A stretch of DNA of 48,293 nucleotides from NCBI GenBank assembly GCA_038528235.1, contig JBCBEX010000024.1, forward strand, positions 1 through 48,293. Reading direction: 5' to 3'. Of this stretch, positions 1 through 7,295 are shown one piece after another (within the stretch, counting starts at the first letter, position 1; each line of letters opens with the position of its first letter). The notes below the pieces were generated by a model, which saw only the letters and a list, made by a program, of their open reading frames with translations, was not told where the DNA came from and searched no databases. Source of the stretch: JBCBEX01 sp038528235. GTDB lineage: Bacteria; Bacteroidota; Rhodothermia; Rhodothermales; Rubricoccaceae. Position numbers and translations under genes: made by a program.

Positions 1-363
1 GTTGATCAGCCCGCCCCACACGTCGGCTGCATACTGGAAGGCGGTCTGTGCGTCCGTCGGCCAGCTCGCGCAGGCGTAGGCTCCGAAGAGCGTCGTCCCG
101 CTCGCCATGAAGTCGACGTTGAACGTGGCCGTTGCCTTTTCGCCGCGGGCCTTGAGCGCGCGCTCGGGGGCCGGGATGGAGAGGGTCCCCTCGAACGGGG
201 CCGCCGGGAGGACACAGAGTTGTCCCGGCGCGTGCTTGTGCCCATGCGGAGCCGCTGCCGCGAAGTCGAGCACATGGTCCTGCGCAAGCAGTGTTGGGAC
301 GCTGACGGCCAGCGCTGTGAGCATGAGTGCGCACCGGAGCGCGCGATTCGTAGCGAGGGGCAT
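1..363 (-). CDS. Secreted protein, N-terminal part only (runs off the window edge)
   Basis: The frame stays open for 121 codons from an ATG at 363 to the first base of the window, so the C-terminus is missing. The product opens with a typical signal peptide: basic residues near positions 7 and 10, then a hydrophobic run, then a cleavage-like LLAQ ending near residue 28. After a His/Ala-rich linker comes a segment reading FNVDFMASG and then AQTAFQYAADVWGGLI. This resembles the opening of large secreted T9SS-type proteins in Rhodothermales, where a similar 'AF..A.DIW' stretch often precedes a peptidase or repeat region. That family link is from memory and weak. The signal peptide is what the sequence shows directly. 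No function can be given from the fragment. Confidence 0.7.
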   Translation of the reverse strand, partial: MPLATNRALRCALMLTALAVSVPTLLAQDHVLDFAAAAPHGHKHAPGQLCVLPAAPFEGTLSIPAPERALKARGEKATATFNVDFMASGTTLFGAYACASWPTDAQTAFQYAADVWGGLIN

Positions 364-607
364 AAGGACGATGCAGGCGACGGAAAAATGGGTGGGACCT
401 CGCCCTGGTCAAAGCGTGTGCCTCCCCTCACGGCAACCACCTCCTCGCGTGGCCTTGACCCAGCCCCCCGGTTCAGTGGGCACCAATGGTGCCCGAACGT
501 TCCGCTATGGGCCTGCAATACCATTACCGGGTCCCACTGGAGGCCCTGCCGAACAGGGCACCTCTCTACTCGCCCGCGTTCGCACTGACTCGGTCAAGCG
601 CACCGCA

Positions 608-967
608 TCATTCCTCACGCCCGGCCGCATCCGGGCTGAACGCTGGCGCACAGACGGCCCAATACTCGCACGCGTCCGTCGCCGAGGGATTCGAGTAGCG
701 CACGCGCTCGCCTGCCTCGCAGAGCACCGTCTCGCCCGGTCCCACGTCGAGGACGCCGCCGTCGTGCTCCACGCGCATCGTGCCGCGTAGCACGATGGTG
801 ACCTCGTCGAAGGTCGGCGTCTGGACTGGCTCGCCCCAGGCAGGCGGCGCGACCATGTGCGCCACGCTCAGGCTTGCCGTGCCCGTGCGCACGCGCCCAA
901 CGTGCTCCTCGATGAGCTTGCCGCCGGGGACAGGAATACGGGTCGGGTCGGAGATCTTGCGAGGCAT
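608..967 (-). CDS. Small cupin-domain protein
   Basis: This 119-residue protein is one cupin barrel. The first cupin motif is degenerate: around residues 54-70 it reads DEVTIVLRGTMRVEHDGG. The second is near residues 76-90 (GPGETVLCEAGERVRYSNPS). The usual metal-binding histidines of motif 1 are not clear, so a metal-dependent enzymatic role is uncertain; binding of a small ligand or a EutQ-like role is possible. The start is the ATG at 967 and the next gene upstream on the same strand (alpha/beta hydrolase) ends 53 bp away, so the two may be cotranscribed. The length is normal for a single-domain cupin. Beyond the region 3' of the gene (543-559) lies a small GC hairpin with 6-bp arms that could end transcription. 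Confidence 0.8.
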   Translation of the reverse strand: MPRKISDPTRIPVPGGKLIEEHVGRVRTGTASLSVAHMVAPPAWGEPVQTPTFDEVTIVLRGTMRVEHDGGVLDVGPGETVLCEAGERVRYSNPSATDACEYWAVCAPAFSPDAAGREE

Positions 968-1020
968 AGGTAGCCAGGTCGGTGCGGTGAAGGACGAAGA
1001 ACCGCAAGATCCTCAACGCG

Positions 1021-1929
1021 CTACGGTAGTGCCACAGCTTCGGTCTTGCCGAACGCGATGAGGTGCTGCACCACGTCAGGTGCACGCAGGATGCGACGGT
1101 GCCCGAGCCCGTCGGTCGGGTGGAACGTGACATGCGGCCCGGCGGCTCCGTTCGTCTCGCCCTCGGCGAAAGGGATTTCCTTGTCGTCGCGGTCGTGGAT
1201 CACGAGCGACGGCACGTCGATGAGGCCGAGCGCGTGGCGCACCGAGAAGCGCGACGCCGGCTGTCCGCCCATTGCCTCGACCCGGCGGTGGATGCGCCGC
1301 TCGACCGCTTCCGAGAAACCGACCATCTGCGCGAAGCGGTGGAAGACGCCCTCGAACGTGTCGGGCGCGGCGATGAGCACGAGGCGACCCACCGCCTGCG
1401 GCTCGATGAGGCCGGGGATACCTGCGACAGCGAACGCGCACGCATAGCCACCGAACGAGTGCCCGACGAGCAGATCGACCTGCCCCAGGTGCTGAATGAC
1501 CGCCTCGATGGCCTGAGCGTGCCGGAGCGCGTCCGTGCGCTCGCCCGACGACGCGCCGTGTGCCGGACCATCGAGTGCGACCACATCGAAGCCGGCCTTG
1601 CGCAGCGGCCCCACGAAGGCGACGAAGTTGAGCGCGTCTCCCTCCCACCCGTGGACGAGAAGCGCCGTTTTCGGGGAAGTGCCAGGTGGGGTCGTCCCGG
1701 CGGCGGCAGGCCAGCGATAGAGTTGGATCTCAACGGCGTCCTCGTAGGTCCCGGACACGATGCGCTCGGTCTGCGCCGCGTCACGAAGCCGCCCTTCGCG
1801 CGCCGAGACGGGCTTGTCGAGGTCGCGCGGGGAGCGGAACATGCGCCAGGCGAGCGAGGCCATCGCGCCAGGCGCGACGGCGCTGCCGACGCGGAGGAGG
1901 GGCGGGAGGACGCGGAGGAACACCGACAT
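1021..1929 (-). CDS. Alpha/beta hydrolase fold protein
   Basis: A 302-residue single-domain hydrolase. It shows the oxyanion-hole region LLVHGWEG, the GPAHGASSG turn and the nucleophile elbow GHSFGG, whose serine is the predicted catalytic residue. The region HDRDDKEIPFAEGE holds the likely acidic residue and DGLGHRRIL the catalytic histidine. This order matches lipase/peptidase-type alpha/beta hydrolases; the substrate cannot be told. The first ~40 residues are hydrophobic and alanine-rich, which may be a membrane anchor or an extension. It is transcribed divergently from a MarR regulator whose start lies 54 bp away, and a tandem dyad fills that gap, so the hydrolase is a likely target of the regulator. 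The cupin gene follows on the same strand. Confidence 0.88.
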   Translation of the reverse strand: MSVFLRVLPPLLRVGSAVAPGAMASLAWRMFRSPRDLDKPVSAREGRLRDAAQTERIVSGTYEDAVEIQLYRWPAAAGTTPPGTSPKTALLVHGWEGDALNFVAFVGPLRKAGFDVVALDGPAHGASSGERTDALRHAQAIEAVIQHLGQVDLLVGHSFGGYACAFAVAGIPGLIEPQAVGRLVLIAAPDTFEGVFHRFAQMVGFSEAVERRIHRRVEAMGGQPASRFSVRHALGLIDVPSLVIHDRDDKEIPFAEGETNGAAGPHVTFHPTDGLGHRRILRAPDVVQHLIAFGKTEAVALP

Positions 1930-1942
1930 GCGGATGCAGCGT

Positions 1943-1983
1943 TTAGTTTAAAGATGAACTAATTTGGTTTAAGCATCAACGAT
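1943..1983. promoter_or_regulatory. Tandem dyad, likely MarR operator
   Basis: Between the divergent hydrolase and MarR genes lies TTAGTT (1943-1948), an 8-nt spacer and AACTAA (1957-1962), a perfect inverted repeat. Exactly 21 bp downstream a second copy with the same 8-nt spacing appears: TTGGTT (1964-1969) and AACGAT (1978-1983), matching at four of six pair positions. The two units are also 12/16 identical as direct repeats. AT-rich dyads of about 20 bp are typical MarR-dimer sites, and the 21-bp spacing would place two dimers on the same DNA face. This is inference from position and symmetry. Confidence 0.6.
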
Positions 1984-2463
1984 ATGTCAGGTTCCCAGCA
2001 AACTGATGTCTTTCCGAGCGACCGTCCGCGCCAGCCGCTCTCGATCCGCGCGTGGCTGTCGGTCATCCGCACCTACCAGACCTGCACGCGCCTCCTCACC
2101 GAGCGCCTCCGCACGCTCGACCTCACCGTCGCCCAGCACGAGACGCTCGCGAACCTGCTCATCGAGGACGGCGTCAGCCAGCAGACGCTCGCCGCGCGCC
2201 TCCTCGTGACGAAGGGCAACCTCACGGGCCTCCTCAACCGCCTCGCCGAGCGCGGCCTGATCGAGCGCCGCCCCGACCCGTCCGACGGCCGCGTGAACCT
2301 GATCGTGCTCACCGCCGCAGGCCGCGCCCTCGCCACCGAGGCCGACGCGCTCCAGCGCACCTACGTCGCCGAGATGGTGTCGCCGCTAGACGAGGCCCAG
2401 CAGACCGACCTCCACACCATGATGAAGGCCATCGAGGCACAACTCCACGCGATGGATCAGTGA
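1984..2463 (+). CDS. MarR-family transcriptional regulator
   Basis: A 159-residue winged-helix regulator of normal MarR length. The helix-turn-helix spans roughly residues 60-90 (GVSQQTLAARLLVTKGNLTG, LLNRLAERGLIER) and is followed by the wing RRPDPSDGRVNLIVLTAAG, which is the family signature. The flanking helices would form the dimer interface. The start at 1984 directly follows a tandem dyad, so self-repression is likely, together with control of the divergent alpha/beta hydrolase. No ligand can be inferred. There is no Shine-Dalgarno sequence before the ATG, as for most genes here. The stop codon at 2461-2463 is the first triplet of a 24-bp inverted-repeat arm. Confidence 0.93.
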   Translation: MSGSQQTDVFPSDRPRQPLSIRAWLSVIRTYQTCTRLLTERLRTLDLTVAQHETLANLLIEDGVSQQTLAARLLVTKGNLTGLLNRLAERGLIERRPDPSDGRVNLIVLTAAGRALATEADALQRTYVAEMVSPLDEAQQTDLHTMMKAIEAQLHAMDQ

Positions 2464-2484
2464 GGCGGTGTCGCGGTGGACGGT
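2461..2484 (+). repeat. Left arm of 24-bp imperfect inverted repeat
   Basis: This arm starts on the MarR stop codon. It matches the reverse complement of 2916-2939 at 21 of 24 positions. The two arms bracket the small membrane-protein gene at 2496-2924. Confidence 0.75.
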
Positions 2485-2495
2485 GCCGGGGTAGG

Positions 2496-2924
2496 TCAGC
2501 GGACGGTGCGTCGAAAGCCTGCAAGTCGGTAGACGGCCACTCCACAAATCAGACTGCCGATCAGCGCGACCAACCACATGACCATCAGAAATAGCCCAAA
2601 AGTGATAGCGCTGTAGGGAGGGGTCCAGATGAACGAGGGCGTGTAGAGCAGAGCGGTGATTACAAGGCTGGCAAGGCCAACAGCTGCACTAACCCACGTC
2701 CCATCTTGCCGTCCGAACAGCAGAGCGGCAATACCGACGATAGCCAACACGAGGTGAGGCAAGGTGCAGGAGATGACGCGCAGCGGATACGGCTGGCTCG
2801 CCAGTACGGGCAACGCCACCTGTAACCCAAACGCAGCGACCCCAACCACGAGGACCGCTGCGTTTGTGTTGGTGCCGACGGACCTACCGTCCACCGACGC
2901 ACTGTCTACTGAACTACCGTCCAC
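2496..2924 (-). CDS. Small four-helix membrane protein, unknown function
   Basis: The frame gives a 142-residue protein from a GTG at 2924, just past the lysine aminotransferase stop. The first ~20 residues are an Asp/Ser/Val repeat (VDGSSVDSASVDGRSV), then four hydrophobic segments at roughly residues 24-46, 52-75, 83-103 and 108-135, and a short basic C-terminus (RLAGFRRTVR). No family is recognised. The reading frame stays open upstream into the aminotransferase, but there it is only antiframe sequence, so the start is set by the end of that gene and is uncertain. The gene is bracketed by 24-bp inverted repeats, which may mean it arrived as a small cassette. Confidence 0.6.
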   Translation of the reverse strand: MDGSSVDSASVDGRSVGTNTNAAVLVVGVAAFGLQVALPVLASQPYPLRVISCTLPHLVLAIVGIAALLFGRQDGTWVSAAVGLASLVITALLYTPSFIWTPPYSAITFGLFLMVMWLVALIGSLICGVAVYRLAGFRRTVR

Positions 2925-2939
2925 CGCTACACCGTCTCC
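2916..2939 (-). repeat. Right arm of 24-bp imperfect inverted repeat
   Basis: This arm covers the last codons and stop of the lysine aminotransferase and the GTG start of the membrane gene. It is the reverse complement of 2461-2484 with three mismatches. A shorter 11-bp copy of its core lies at 2886-2896. Confidence 0.75.
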
Positions 2940-4306
2940 TTGATCGCCTGCTCCAGAATCGCCAGGCCCGCGTCGATGTCGGCCTCGGTGACGGTGAGCG
3001 CGGGGCGGAAGCGGAGCGTGTTGGCGCCGCAGCCGAGGATGATGAGGCCGAGGTCGTAGGCGCGCTTGCGGACGGCGTTGCGCAGTTCGGCGGTCGGGAG
3101 GTCGAAGGCGCACATGAGGCCGCGCCCGCGCGGATTCGCGACGGCGTCGTGTGCCTCGGCCATCGCGTGGAGGCGCTGCAGGAGGTAGCTCCCGACGTGC
3201 CACGCGTTGCCCACGAGGTTGTCCTGCTCGATGACTTCGAGGATGCGGTCGAAGCGGACCATGTCCACGAGGTTGCCGCCCCAGGTCGAGTTGATGCGGC
3301 TGGAGATGTTGAACACGTTGTCATCGACTTCGCTGACGCGGCCGCCGGCGAGGACGCCGCAGACCTGCGCCTTCTTGCCGAACGCGAGCAGGTCGGGCGT
3401 GACGCCGAGACCCTGCCAGGCCCAGAACGTGCCGGTGAGGCCGACGCCGGTCTGCACCTCGTCGAAGATGAGCAACGCGTCGTTCTCGTGGGCGAGATCC
3501 TTGAGCGCCTGGAGGAAGACCGGGCGCAGGTGGTTGTCGCCGCCCTCGCCCTGGATCGGCTCCACGATCACGCAGGCGATGTCGTCGCGGTGCTCGCGGA
3601 AGTAGGTCTTCGCCTGCGCGAGCGCGAGCGCCTCCCGCTGCTCGATGTCGTCCATGTGCGCCGGGCCGTTGGCGATGGGCGTCGAGAGGCGCGGCCAGTC
3701 GAACTTGGGGAAGTACTTGACCTTGTTCGGGTCGGTGTTTGTGAGCGACATCGTGTAGCCGCTGCGCCCGTGAAACGCCTTCTCGAAGTGCATCACCTGG
3801 TGCCCAACTTCTCGGCGGTAGCCCTTGCGGTGGTTCATCCGCACCTTCCAGTCGAAGGCCACCTTGAGCGTATTCTCGACCGCGAGCGCGCCGCCCGACA
3901 CGAAGAACGCATGCGGCAGTTGGTCGGGGATGCCCACCCGCGCGAACGTGTCCACGAAGCGCGCCATATGCCGCGTGTAGACGTCGGAGTTGGACGGCTT
4001 GTTGAGTGCCGCGTCCATGAGGCGCGCCTGGAACGCCTTCGTGTCCGCCGAGTCGCCGGAGAGCTTCGGGTGGTTCATCCCAAGCGGGTTCGAGGCGAAG
4101 AACGTGAAGAAGTCGACGTAGTCACGGCCCGTCTTGGCGTCGCGGAGGTGCGCGCCCCGGCTGTGTTGCATGTCGAGCACCATGTCGAACCCGTCGGCCA
4201 GGATGTGCCGGTCGAGGATGTCATGGACAGCGTGCGCCTCGGGGAGGTGCTTCTCGACGGGCGCGACGGACTGTCCAGTTTTGGGCGCGAGGACGGCAGG
4301 CTGCAT
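2927..4306 (-). CDS. lat: L-lysine 6-transaminase
   Basis: A class-III PLP aminotransferase of 459 residues. It most resembles lysine 6-aminotransferase, which moves the epsilon-amino group of lysine to 2-oxoglutarate to give aminoadipate semialdehyde (piperideine-6-carboxylate). Visible signatures are the early block HDILDRHILADGFDMVLD, the motif IVEPIQGEGGDNH, the PLP-binding aspartate in IFDEVQTGVG (about residue 282) and the Schiff-base lysine in AFGKKAQVCG (about 311-312), as in the mycobacterial Lat protein. The ATG at 4306 is chosen because the frame upstream is not protein-like. No partner dehydrogenase is in the window, so a role in lysine degradation, osmolyte synthesis or persistence-type metabolism is open. 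It diverges from an M20 hydrolase. Confidence 0.92.
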   Translation of the reverse strand: MQPAVLAPKTGQSVAPVEKHLPEAHAVHDILDRHILADGFDMVLDMQHSRGAHLRDAKTGRDYVDFFTFFASNPLGMNHPKLSGDSADTKAFQARLMDAALNKPSNSDVYTRHMARFVDTFARVGIPDQLPHAFFVSGGALAVENTLKVAFDWKVRMNHRKGYRREVGHQVMHFEKAFHGRSGYTMSLTNTDPNKVKYFPKFDWPRLSTPIANGPAHMDDIEQREALALAQAKTYFREHRDDIACVIVEPIQGEGGDNHLRPVFLQALKDLAHENDALLIFDEVQTGVGLTGTFWAWQGLGVTPDLLAFGKKAQVCGVLAGGRVSEVDDNVFNISSRINSTWGGNLVDMVRFDRILEVIEQDNLVGNAWHVGSYLLQRLHAMAEAHDAVANPRGRGLMCAFDLPTAELRNAVRKRAYDLGLIILGCGANTLRFRPALTVTEADIDAGLAILEQAIKETV

Positions 4307-4621
4307 GGCGATGCGGAATTCAGGCTCGGGGGAGGGCCCAGCCGCGGCGAAAGCACTGCGACTAGGAAACAACAGCCGCTCGAAGGCGCGACGCCGATGA
4401 GCGGCCCGCAAGCTACCACATCCCGCCGAGGCGAACCAGGCTCTTCATCGTTCACGGAAGCGCTTTTCTTGGAGACTTCCGACGCCATGTTCGCTATCGT
4501 CGTGGCTCGCTCAGTGGCTTGCCTCGCCTGAGCGACCTACGAGCGAGCCGCGACCAGCACGGGCGGTAGTTTGGCGCGTAGCCTCCGCCCTCGTCAGACA
4601 CCCCCTACTCCGGCCCCGTGC
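4307..4621. other. Divergent intergenic region with cruciform-like hairpin
   Basis: This 315-bp stretch separates the divergent lysine aminotransferase and M20 genes and holds no convincing gene. It contains a 9-bp perfect inverted repeat (4504-4512 with 4541-4549), nested with an 8-bp TCGCTCAG/CTGAGCGA pair that would compete with it. The symmetry suits a shared regulatory site or a terminator; there is no T-tract on either strand. Clear promoter boxes were not recognised. Confidence 0.5.
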
Positions 4622-5824
4622 ATGATTGACCGCCTCAAAACGCTCGCCGACGAGACGTTCGACCACACCGTCCGCCTCCGCCGCACCATCCACCTGCGCC
4701 CCGAGCTCGCCTTCGAGGAGTACGAAACGGCGCGACTCGTGGCGGGCGAGCTCACCGACCTCGGCCTGGAGGTGACTGCCGGCGTGGCGAAAACGGGCGT
4801 GGTCGCCACGCTCACAGGCGGGCGGCCCGGCCCTACCCTCGCGCTGCGCGCCGACATGGACGCGCTGCCCATCCAGGAGGCGACCAACCTCGCCTTTGCC
4901 TCGCAGACGCACGGCGTGATGCACGCCTGTGGCCACGACGCGCACACGGCGGCGCTCCTCGGCGCGGCGCGGCTCCTCACCGAGATCCGCGACGACCTCC
5001 CCGGCACCGTGCGCTTCCTTTTCCAGCCGAGCGAGGAGAAGCTGCCCGGCGGCGCGAAGGTGATGGTCGAGGAGGGCGCGCTCGGCACAATGGACGGCCA
5101 CACAGCCCCGACGCACATCCTTGGCCAACACGTGGCGCCCGATCTGCCGGTCGGCACGATCGGCGTGCGCGCGGGCGACTACATGGCGAGCGCCGACGAG
5201 CTCTACCTCACGATCACCGCCGAGGGCGGCCACGCCGCCGCACCGCACCGCCTCAGCGCTGACGTGGTGCTCGTGCAGGCGCACGTCCTCACGGCGCTGC
5301 AGTCCGTCATCAGCCGCAACTGCCCGCCCGACAGCCCGAGCGTGCTCTCGTTCGGCAAGATCATCGCGGACGGCGCGACGAACGTGCTACCGGAGGAGGT
5401 CCAGATCATCGGCACGTTCCGGGCGATGGACGAGGCTTGGCGCTTCCGCGCGCACGAGCTCATCGAGCGCGTCGCGACGCACACGGCCCAGGCGCTCGGC
5501 GCCGCATGCGATGTGGAGATCCTCGTTGGCTACCCGGCGCTCTCGAACGACCCGACGCTCACCGCGACGCTCCGCGAGGCCGCCGTGGACTACGTCGGCG
5601 AAGAGAAAGTCGTGGACCTCGACCGCTGGTTCGCCTCGGAAGACTTCGCGTGGTACCTCCAGGAGATTCCAGGCTCGTTCTACCGGCTCGGCACGCGCAA
5701 CGAGGCGCGCGGCATCGTGCACGGCCTCCACACGCCGCGCTTCGACATCGACGAGGAGGCGCTGCGCCTCGGGCCCGGCTTCATGGCCTACGCCGCCTGG
5801 CACGCACTCGCGCAGGCGGCGTAG
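4622..5824 (+). CDS. M20 family amidohydrolase (N-acyl-amino-acid/hippurate hydrolase type)
   Basis: A 400-residue metal-dependent amidohydrolase of the M20D group. Metal-site motifs are visible: ALRADMDALPI, HACGHDAHTAALLGAARLL with the metal-binding His/Asp, and PSEEKLPGGAKVMVEEG with the catalytic and metal-binding Glu pair. The lid/dimerisation domain lies around residues 185-295 and a conserved late region reads ASEDFAWYLQ, then HTPRFDIDEEAL. Proteins of this type hydrolyse N-acyl amino acids, hippurate or indole-acetyl conjugates; the substrate here is not resolved. The ATG at 4622 gives the standard N-terminus for the family; upstream sequence in the same frame is not protein-like. It is cytoplasmic by lack of a signal peptide. 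Confidence 0.92.
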   Translation: MIDRLKTLADETFDHTVRLRRTIHLRPELAFEEYETARLVAGELTDLGLEVTAGVAKTGVVATLTGGRPGPTLALRADMDALPIQEATNLAFASQTHGVMHACGHDAHTAALLGAARLLTEIRDDLPGTVRFLFQPSEEKLPGGAKVMVEEGALGTMDGHTAPTHILGQHVAPDLPVGTIGVRAGDYMASADELYLTITAEGGHAAAPHRLSADVVLVQAHVLTALQSVISRNCPPDSPSVLSFGKIIADGATNVLPEEVQIIGTFRAMDEAWRFRAHELIERVATHTAQALGAACDVEILVGYPALSNDPTLTATLREAAVDYVGEEKVVDLDRWFASEDFAWYLQEIPGSFYRLGTRNEARGIVHGLHTPRFDIDEEALRLGPGFMAYAAWHALAQAA

Positions 5825-5842
5825 ACCAGACTTGTCAGGGCG

Positions 5843-6262
5843 CTAGGCTCCGACGTTCACCGTCACGGTGACGTTGAAGCTCTCCTGGTCGCCCGCGGCA
5901 CGCCGACCGACAAACTCGAAGGTCCAGTCGCCGCTGAACCGTACGTAGCCGATGCCCGCGTCCTGCAGCGCGAAGGACTCGTTGCGCACAACCGTCGACG
6001 AACCTGCGTTGAAGGTGAGATTCTGCTGACGCGGGTTGGTGATTTCGACACGGACGAGCACCACGTCCTCACTTGGGGACACAAAGAAGATGATCCCGTC
6101 GCTGTTGTCCTGGAGCGTAATGGTCTGCGACGAGACGCTGAACGAGGGTGGGGCCGCAGGCGGATCGGGTGCGGGCTCTTCTGGGTCGCTGCTGTCGCAC
6201 GCCACGAACACGAAGGCAAAGAGGCAGGCGAACAGGAAGCGAGTGAGTGGGCGGCGAGTCAT
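5843..6262 (-). CDS. Small lipoprotein
   Basis: This 139-residue protein starts with a signal peptide ending in the lipobox FVAC (Cys near residue 22), followed by the acidic/proline linker DSSDPEEPAPDPPAAPP. The rest is beta-rich, with regular Thr/Val strands (SFSVSSQTITLQD, ESFNVTVTVNV), like an immunoglobulin-type fold. No family is recognised. It converges with the M20 gene, whose stop lies 18 bp away, and diverges from the DUF2461 gene. Acidic residues after the lipid-bearing Cys are the lipoprotein export signal in some Bacteroidota, so surface exposure is possible but not shown. Confidence 0.8.
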   Translation of the reverse strand: MTRRPLTRFLFACLFAFVFVACDSSDPEEPAPDPPAAPPSFSVSSQTITLQDNSDGIIFFVSPSEDVVLVRVEITNPRQQNLTFNAGSSTVVRNESFALQDAGIGYVRFSGDWTFEFVGRRAAGDQESFNVTVTVNVGA

Positions 6263-6427
6263 GACGATGAGGGGGTTCGTGAGAGAAGACAGGAGGGAGA
6301 CATAGAGAGCTACGTGAGTCTGCAGGGGATCTCGTCACCCCCTCGAAAAAACCTGGCTTGCGCCACACCGCCGTCACCGCCGCTTCCCTATCCTGGGGAC
6401 GCCCTTTTTCCTCGCACCTCGACCGCC

Positions 6428-7147
6428 ATGCCTGCTCCGCCGCTCGACCTCCCGCCCTTCCCCGGCTTCCGCGACGAAGGCCTCCAGTTCCTCCGCGACC
6501 TCGCGGACCACAACGAGCGGGACTGGTTCAAGCCGCGCAAGCAAACCTTCGTGGACGAGTGCCAGTGGCCGCTCCGGTGCCTCATCGCCGACTGCACGCG
6601 CCAAGCCGTGCACCGTGGTCTCCCGCTCGGCGGCGATGCAAAGACGTCGGTCTTCCGCATCTACCGCGATACGCGCTTCTCGAAGAACAAGAACCCGTAC
6701 AAGACGCATGTCTCGGCCGTGCTCTCGCGCTCGGGTGGGAAGAAGGAGCCGGGCAGCGTCTACGTCCACGTCGAGCCGGGCAAGAGCTTCCTGGCGGCGG
6801 GTTACTGGTTTCCCGAGCGGGACCTACTCCGCGCCTGGCGCGACCGCCTCGCCCACGACCCCGCGTCGTTCCTGAACATCGTCCGGCAGATCGAAGACGC
6901 TGGGCTGGCGCTGAGCACGCGCGAGTCGCTCAAGCGCATGCCGCGTGGCTATAACGACTACGCCGACTCGGAGGTCGCGACGTATCTCCGGTGGAAGGGC
7001 GCCATCGTCACGCGCGACGTGGCCGATGCCGACGTGCAGACGCCCGCGTTCACCACCGCCGTGCTCGACTTCGCCGAGGCGTCGCTGCCGCTCCTCACGT
7101 TTGGCTGGGACTTGCTCGCCGAGATGAACCCGATGCCTGAGCGCTAG
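6428..7147 (+). CDS. DUF2461 (TIGR02453) family protein
   Basis: A 239-residue protein matching the DUF2461 family in length and motifs: FPGFRDEGLQFLRDLADHNERDWF near the N-terminus, then DTRFSKNKNPYKTH around residues 82-95, then SVYVHVEPGKSFLAAGYW. These blocks are the family's hallmarks; its biochemical function is unknown. The start at 6428 gives the expected N-terminus, and the frame upstream is unlike protein. No Shine-Dalgarno sequence is present. It diverges from the lipoprotein gene at 5843-6262 and is followed by another lipoprotein gene on the same strand. Confidence 0.92.
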   Translation: MPAPPLDLPPFPGFRDEGLQFLRDLADHNERDWFKPRKQTFVDECQWPLRCLIADCTRQAVHRGLPLGGDAKTSVFRIYRDTRFSKNKNPYKTHVSAVLSRSGGKKEPGSVYVHVEPGKSFLAAGYWFPERDLLRAWRDRLAHDPASFLNIVRQIEDAGLALSTRESLKRMPRGYNDYADSEVATYLRWKGAIVTRDVADADVQTPAFTTAVLDFAEASLPLLTFGWDLLAEMNPMPER

Positions 7148-7295
7148 CCCCTCAACGAAGCCTCGCTTTAGTAACCGACAAAGGGCTTGCCCCTCGGTGC
7201 TACCCCGCATATTCTGGGGTCCACGCACCTCGCACGCAGCCCCGCCTATGCTCGCTTGACACAGGGTCTTTTTTCTCACCTTCGCCCTTGTGTCT

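Noticed and set aside
364..607. A gene between the first secreted protein and the cupin
   Set aside because: Frames there are short and unlike protein. Only two small hairpins (478-494 and 543-559) are seen.
2864..4531. A 555-codon open frame on the plus strand opposite lat
   Set aside because: It is antisense to a clear lysine aminotransferase, has biased Arg/Val/Glu content and no domains. Long antisense frames are expected at this GC content.
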